In this document: piece by piece, positions 59,823 to 64,000 of the stretch
Layout of the letters: each line of letters begins with the position of its first letter
Numbering within the stretch: the stretch's first letter is position 1
Origin: Occallatibacter gabretensis
GTDB lineage: Bacteria > Acidobacteriota > Terriglobia > Terriglobales > Acidobacteriaceae
DNA: 64,000 bases
Assembly: GCF_001449115.1 (NCBI RefSeq)
Contig: NZ_LAIJ01000010.1
Coordinates: forward strand, 434,001-498,000
Reading direction: 5' to 3'
Program-made: the position numbers and the translations under genes
The notes under the pieces: model-generated
Told to the model about the DNA's origin: nothing
Seen by the model: the letters and a program-made list of their open reading frames with translations, nothing else
Databases searched by the model: none

Positions 59823-60866
59823 TCACCCTCTCACCGCGGCCCTCATCCCACGCACCTGCCTCAAAGGCAGCGCAGTCCCACCCATCAGCGTCTTCTGAAT
59901 CTCCGCCATAATCGACAGCGCAATCGCAGCAGGCGTTTCCGCGCCCAGATCCAATCCTGTCGGCGCATGAAGATCGGCTAGCCAGCCTCTAAACAACTTC
60001 TCACTCGGCGCCAAATCCAGCTTCCGCGCCACATTCCCCAGCAGTTCTTGCGTCCGTCGCTGCGGTCCCAGCACGCCAATATACGCAGGCCACGCTGCAC
60101 GGCTCATTAGCCCGGCCAATATCAGCACATCCTGCTCGAAACTATGCGTCATCACCACCGCCGCATCGCCCGTCCGCACATCGAATGGGGGAAGCTCATC
60201 CGCAGTCAGCACACTCACCGCATCCGCCTCAACAAACCGCCCGGCAGTCGCCAGATGCGACCTTCCATCCGCAATGGCCACATACCACCCCAACATCCGC
60301 GCCATCTTCACCAGCGGCTTTGCATCATCTCCCGCACCAAAGACCCACAACCCAAGCCGTGCCGCATGTTCCTCGATCCACACCGGCAGATCGGCATGAA
60401 ACTTCTCCAGCGTCGTCAGCTCCAAATCTCCGGCAGCCCTAGCAAACGCCCGCTGCCCAATCCGTTCGCCCTCTAGCACCGTAGCAATCGCCAACGGCAC
60501 GCGTGCATTCCACGCCTGCTCCAGAGCCTTTAGTACCTCATCCGCACTCCCGCGTCGCTCCAGCAAAATCCAAACCACCCCGCCGCAGCCCGAACCATAC
60601 GGAAACTCGCCATCATCCTCCAGCGTCGAATAATCCTTCACCACCGGCCCGCTCTCCGTCAGCCACCAGGCCTTCTTCGCCACCGCAGCCTCAAGGCAGC
60701 CGCCGCTGACAGTCCCCGCACGCCGCCCATCAGCAGCCAGCAGCATCCGCGCCCCCGGCTTCCTGTAGCTCGACCCTTCTACTTTCACCACAGTCGCCAG
60801 CACATACTCCGCCCCGGAAGCCTCCAGCTCCCTCCACAGTGGCAATATCTGTTCCAAATCCGTCAT
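59823..60866 (-). CDS. XdhC/PaoD-type molybdenum cofactor insertion chaperone
   Basis: 347 residues. XdhC-family proteins bind molybdenum cofactor, help sulfurate it and hand it to the large subunit of xanthine-dehydrogenase-type enzymes. The N-terminal domain has VLATVVKVEGSSYRKPGARML and TVSGGCLEAAVAKKAW, with SGCGGVVWILLER. The C-terminal Rossmann part has LWVFGAGDDAKPLVKMARMLGW and the ending GLDLGAETPAAIALSIMAEI. It is the last gene of the molybdoenzyme operon, 156 bases after the large-subunit gene with repeat A6 between. The PaoABCD order of E. coli (chaperone last) matches. Confidence 0.9.
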   Translation of the reverse strand: MTDLEQILPLWRELEASGAEYVLATVVKVEGSSYRKPGARMLLAADGRRAGTVSGGCLEAAVAKKAWWLTESGPVVKDYSTLEDDGEFPYGSGCGGVVWILLERRGSADEVLKALEQAWNARVPLAIATVLEGERIGQRAFARAAGDLELTTLEKFHADLPVWIEEHAARLGLWVFGAGDDAKPLVKMARMLGWYVAIADGRSHLATAGRFVEADAVSVLTADELPPFDVRTGDAAVVMTHSFEQDVLILAGLMSRAAWPAYIGVLGPQRRTQELLGNVARKLDLAPSEKLFRGWLADLHAPTGLDLGAETPAAIALSIMAEIQKTLMGGTALPLRQVRGMRAAVRG

Positions 60867-60933
60867 CTCATCTCAACTATGCAAAGAACATTTCAAGTCG
60901 GAAAGAACATTTCAATAGTGGAAAGACAACGAG

Positions 60934-61000
60934 GTGTCATCCTGAGCGAAAGGGGCCCCGAGCGTTTTTCAGCTCGGGGGTGGTGAGTCGAAGGACCTGC
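60934..61000 (+). repeat. interspersed stem-loop repeat, family A (copy A6)
   Basis: GTGTCATCCTGAGCGAAAGG, perfect stem CCCCGAGC (60956-60963) / GCTCGGGG (60972-60979), then GTGGTGAGTCGAAGGACCTGC. Nearly identical to A1, 53 kb away. It lies between the large-subunit and XdhC-like genes. Confidence 0.85.
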
Positions 61001-61022
61001 TTTTGTTCTTTCGTCCCTAAAT

Positions 61023-63275
61023 TCAAACCACCTTCGATTCCAGCAAATCCTCAATCCTCACCGGCAACTCTCTCACCCTTACCCCCGTCGCATGATGCAC
61101 CGCCGCAGTAATCGCTGACGCAATCCCCGCCAGCCCAATCTCACCCACCCCGCGCGCCCCGTACTCACCCATCACCGGGTCCGGATAATTCAAAAACGTC
61201 ACATCGATCTCCGGCGCATCCGCGCACGTCGCCATCAGGTAATCCGCCATGCTGCCGTTAATCGGCTGCCCCGTCCGCTCGTCGTAAATCGTCTCTTCCA
61301 TCAACCCCATGCCCACGCCCATCACCACCGCGCCGGCAATCTGGTTCGTCGCGGCCTTAGGGTTGATAATCCTCCCGCCGTCAATCACGCTCACCACACG
61401 GCTCACCCGCAGCCGCGCAATCTCCGGCTCCCACTCCACCTCCACAAACTGCGCGCCATACGAGTGCAGCGAGAATCCCTTCGACTTCGGATCCTCCCAG
61501 GTCGCCAGCGTCTTACCCTCCGCGCTGATCCGCGCCAGCTTCGCCGCCTTCAACAAATCAGAAAACGAAGTCCCGCTCCCCGCCGCCCCATCCTTCGCAT
61601 GCAGCCGCCCATTCGTAAACGCAATCGTCTCCACCTTCGCGCCATTCAGCGGAGTTCCCTCCGTCTCCGCCGCCAGCTCCTGCAGCTTCTTAATGGCATT
61701 CTCCGCACCCCGCGCAATCGCATTCAGCACAGAGCCCGTCACCATCGATCCACCCGAAGTCGGCCCATCCGGCAGGGAACTATCCCCCAGAAATACGTCG
61801 ATCCGATCCAGCGGCACGCCCGTCTTCTCATGCGCCACCTGCGCAAACACCGTATACGTCCCCGTCCCAATATCCTGCGTAGCGCACCGCACGCACACGC
61901 GCCCCGTATCGCAAAACTCCACCGCCGCCGTGCAAGGCAGCCGCAGCGCCACCCAGCTCGCGCCCGCCATCCCCCAGCCCAGAATCTTTCCATCCCGCCT
62001 CATCGACCCAATCCCCGGCGTCCGCCTCTCCCATCCAAACTTCTGCGCGCCCGTCTCCAGGCACTCGCGATAATGCCGTGAAGAAAACGGAATCCCACCC
62101 GCACTCTCATCCTTGTCCGTATCGTTCAGAAACCGCAGCTTCACCGGATCCATCCCCAGCTCACCGGCAAGCTCATTCATCGCCGCTTCCGTCGCATACA
62201 GCCCCGGAACCGCGCCCGGCCCGCGCATATACATCGGCGCGCCCATATTGCGTTTCACCAGCCCGCTCGTCACTTCCAGGTTAGCCACGCTGTAGAGATA
62301 CGGCGTCGCCTCTCCACACCCTTCGTCATAATCATCCAGAATCGAAGTATTGTTCAGGTAGTCATGCCGCACCGCCAGCAGCTTCCCATCCTTCGTAGCA
62401 CCCAGCTTCACGCGCTGCTCCGTTCGCGGCCTGTATCCCACGCTCGCAAACATCATCCGCCGGTCCACGCTAAGTTTCACCGGCTTGTCCAGCTTCTTCG
62501 CCGCTACAGCCGCCAGCGCCGCATGAGGCCACGGAAACAGCTTCCCGCCAAATCCCGACCCCAGAAACCGCGTCACCACGCGCACATTCTCGACAGGCAA
62601 ACCCAGCACCTGGGCCATCACCACGCGATGATTCACCACGCCCTGCGAAGTCTCAAACATCGTCACGCGGTCCCCATCCCACACCACCACGCTCGCATGC
62701 AACTCAATCGGACTATGAGTTTCCACCGGCGTAATGTAAGTCTGGTCCACCTTCACCGGAGCCGCCTCAAACGCCTTATCCGGATCTCCGCGCTTCGATA
62801 CCGACTTTCGCTTCCCGTCATAATCCGCCAGGCTAGCCTTTACATTCGCCGGTAGCGCCTCATACTCCACCTTCACCGCTGCAGCCGCCTCCGTAGCCTG
62901 CTCCAACGTATTCGCCACCACCACTGCCACATACTGGCCCCAGTGCCGAACAATCTCGTCCTCCAGCGGCGCCCTCACCTCGCTGTTCGTCGCATTCTGG
63001 TCGCCGGGAACCGTCCTATACAGCTTCCCCACGTTCCCGTGATCCAGCACCAGCAACACCCCCGGCATCTTTTCAGCAACAGACGAATCCAGCTTCACGA
63101 TTCGCCCACTCGCAATCGTCGCCGTCACCGGAACTGCATGAACCATCCCCGGAAAATGAAAATCCGCCGCATACTCCGCCGCGCCCGTAGTCTTCATCGG
63201 CCCATCAATCCGCGACGTAGCCTTCCCAACAATCGAACTCCCAATCCCCAAATCCGGTGCCACTGTCATATCCAT
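61023..63275 (-). CDS. molybdenum-cofactor subunit of a PaoC/XdhA-type aldehyde oxidoreductase
   Basis: 750 residues. The protein binds molybdopterin and holds the active site. Segments include TTGAAEYAADFHFPGMVHAV, ETSQGVVNHRVVMAQVLGLP, TRFLGSGFGGKLFPWPHAALAA, GTGTYTVFAQVAHEKTG, VDGGRIINPKAATNQIAGAVVMG and the catalytic glutamate region ARGVGEIGLAGIASAI. Length and gene order (FAD subunit, large subunit, XdhC-like) fit PaoC better than classical XdhB. ATG 63275 (MDMTVAPDLG) has AAGGA about 8 bases upstream. A longer frame to 63419 would translate repeat B7. Aromatic or aliphatic aldehydes are likely substrates; purines are possible. Confidence 0.88.
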   Translation of the reverse strand: MDMTVAPDLGIGSSIVGKATSRIDGPMKTTGAAEYAADFHFPGMVHAVPVTATIASGRIVKLDSSVAEKMPGVLLVLDHGNVGKLYRTVPGDQNATNSEVRAPLEDEIVRHWGQYVAVVVANTLEQATEAAAAVKVEYEALPANVKASLADYDGKRKSVSKRGDPDKAFEAAPVKVDQTYITPVETHSPIELHASVVVWDGDRVTMFETSQGVVNHRVVMAQVLGLPVENVRVVTRFLGSGFGGKLFPWPHAALAAVAAKKLDKPVKLSVDRRMMFASVGYRPRTEQRVKLGATKDGKLLAVRHDYLNNTSILDDYDEGCGEATPYLYSVANLEVTSGLVKRNMGAPMYMRGPGAVPGLYATEAAMNELAGELGMDPVKLRFLNDTDKDESAGGIPFSSRHYRECLETGAQKFGWERRTPGIGSMRRDGKILGWGMAGASWVALRLPCTAAVEFCDTGRVCVRCATQDIGTGTYTVFAQVAHEKTGVPLDRIDVFLGDSSLPDGPTSGGSMVTGSVLNAIARGAENAIKKLQELAAETEGTPLNGAKVETIAFTNGRLHAKDGAAGSGTSFSDLLKAAKLARISAEGKTLATWEDPKSKGFSLHSYGAQFVEVEWEPEIARLRVSRVVSVIDGGRIINPKAATNQIAGAVVMGVGMGLMEETIYDERTGQPINGSMADYLMATCADAPEIDVTFLNYPDPVMGEYGARGVGEIGLAGIASAITAAVHHATGVRVRELPVRIEDLLESKVV

Positions 63276-63310
63276 GCTGTCCGTCCTTACCTTCGTTCTC
63301 GCACTGCGCT

Positions 63311-63350
63311 GGGTGCCCCAGGTTTCGATTTTGAGATCTGGGATACCACG
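63311..63350 (+). repeat. interspersed stem-loop repeat, family B (copy B7)
   Basis: GGGTGCCCC, arms CCCAGGTTTC (63317-63326) / GAGATCTGGG (63333-63342) with eight Watson-Crick and two G-U pairs, loop GATTTT, then GGGATACCAC. It lies between the FAD-subunit and large-subunit genes. Confidence 0.8.
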
Positions 63351-63402
63351 AGGCAAACTCGCGTGAATCGGTTCTTGTCCTTTGTCCCTGGGCTTGCAAC
63401 TG

Positions 63403-64000
63403 CTACGCAGTAGTTGCAAGCTTCAGCGTCCTAACCACGCATCTCTTCGCCAACTCCACCTTGAACGCATTATCCCGCCGCACCTTCGCATGCCTCAGCG
63501 CAGCCTCAGCCGCCGCCCGAAAATTCGCCTCAGTAGCTTCCTTCCCCATCAGCGCCGCCTCAGCTTCATGCGAACGCCAGGGCTTAGTCCCCACTCCACC
63601 CAACGCCACGCGCACATACCTCACGCGTCCACCCTCTACGCGAGCCACCACAGCCGCACTCGCCAGCGCAAACTCATAGCTCGCGCGATCCCGCAGCTTC
63701 AGGTATGCGCTCTTCGCACCCTCCACCGGCTTCGGCAGCTCCACATACGTCACCAACTCACCGGCTGCAAGCGCATTCTCAATCTGCGGTGTATCCGCAG
63801 GCAGTTTATGGAAATCCGCAAACGCAATCGTCCGCTTGCCGTTCGGCCCCTCCACATGCACCACCGCCTCCAGAGCCGCCATCGCCACGCACATATCGCT
63901 CGGGTGCGTCGCAATGCAGTGCTCGCTCGTTCCCAGCACCGCATGTACCCGATGGAACCCATCCATCGCCGCGCATCCCGTCCCCGGCACGCGCTTGTTG
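63403..64000 (-). CDS. FAD-binding subunit of the same aldehyde oxidoreductase (PaoB-like), 5' end outside window
   Basis: The C-terminal 199 residues of the FAD subunit, which passes electrons from the iron-sulfur subunit. It continues through the window edge without a start (NKRVPGTGCAAMDGF...). GTSEHCIATHPSDMCVAMAAL is the conserved second FAD loop, and RDRASYEFALASAAVVARVE and VALGGVGTKPWRS are typical of the C-terminal CO-dehydrogenase-flavoprotein domain. The segment NKRxPGTGCAA corresponds to the loop that carries an extra 4Fe-4S cluster in PaoB (established knowledge). The first visible residues are the end of that loop. The small iron-sulfur subunit should lie upstream, beyond the window. 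Confidence 0.87.
   Translation of the reverse strand, partial: NKRVPGTGCAAMDGFHRVHAVLGTSEHCIATHPSDMCVAMAALEAVVHVEGPNGKRTIAFADFHKLPADTPQIENALAAGELVTYVELPKPVEGAKSAYLKLRDRASYEFALASAAVVARVEGGRVRYVRVALGGVGTKPWRSHEAEAALMGKEATEANFRAAAEAALRHAKVRRDNAFKVELAKRCVVRTLKLATTA

Noticed and set aside
1-64000. tRNA, rRNA, tmRNA, RNase P RNA or SRP RNA genes
   Set aside because: I looked through the intergenic regions for the conserved cores of these RNAs and saw none.

Overview
This looks like ordinary chromosome from a GC-rich acidobacterium, probably of the Acidobacteriaceae/Terriglobia. That is an inference from protein style: a VWFA-related protein of the acidobacterial type, a YncE-propeller/phosphoesterase fusion, BlaI/M56 and MlaD-like proteins, many small secreted proteins, and stem-loop repeats between genes. 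I found no rRNA, tRNA, CRISPR array, prophage or transposase. About 55 protein genes fill most of the window.

Layout. (1) 1-6299, minus strand: a reductive pyrimidine-degradation operon preT-preA-hydA-beta-ureidopropionase-mmsA, the last cut by the window edge. It encodes uracil/thymine reduction, ring opening, decarbamoylation and semialdehyde oxidation to acyl-CoA; only a beta-alanine aminotransferase is missing. (2) 6415-9202: a ROK sugar kinase and a sugar-porter MFS protein, then an 830-bp gap full of repeats and hairpins. (3) 10-23.6 kb: PP2C phosphatase, recJ, a 2Fe-2S ferredoxin, overlapping hemE-hemH, GH27 alpha-galactosidase, proline dehydrogenase, a BlaI/M56 sensor pair with a palindromic operator, a VOC protein and an N-acetylglucosamine kinase-like protein. 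(4) 23.7-32.7 kb: VWFA protein, nagA, propeller/phosphatase, nfo, a higBA toxin-antitoxin module with a readable promoter-operator, a DinB-like protein and a frameshifted secreted-protein gene. (5) 32.8-50.9 kb: leuS, a membrane protein, cytochrome P460, an MlaD-like protein, acpS, recG, a Tat-exported Gfo/Idh/MocA protein, a NatAB-type ABC transporter, a DUF374 acyltransferase, queA, polA and an aldo/keto reductase. (6) 51-58.7 kb, minus strand: a tail-anchored coiled-coil protein, a soluble PAS/GAF histidine kinase, a response regulator and an Hpt protein run into xseA-glmM; a family-5 uracil-DNA glycosylase lies upstream. (7) 59-64 kb: a DJ-1/PfpI protein and a molybdenum aldehyde oxidoreductase operon of the PaoBCD type, cut by the right edge.

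The most distinctive non-coding signal is a pair of stem-loop repeat families. Family A (6 copies) has ends TGTCATCCTGAGCGAA and GTCGAAGGACCTGC. Family B (7 copies) has ends GGGTGCCCC and GGGATAGCACTCCC. The ends are conserved, while the inner arms differ from copy to copy yet remain self-complementary. A is often followed by B after a T-rich spacer, every copy I found lies in the same orientation, and each visible junction of the molybdoenzyme operon carries one. The two families are the best candidates here for something undescribed, though similar repeats may already be known from related genomes.
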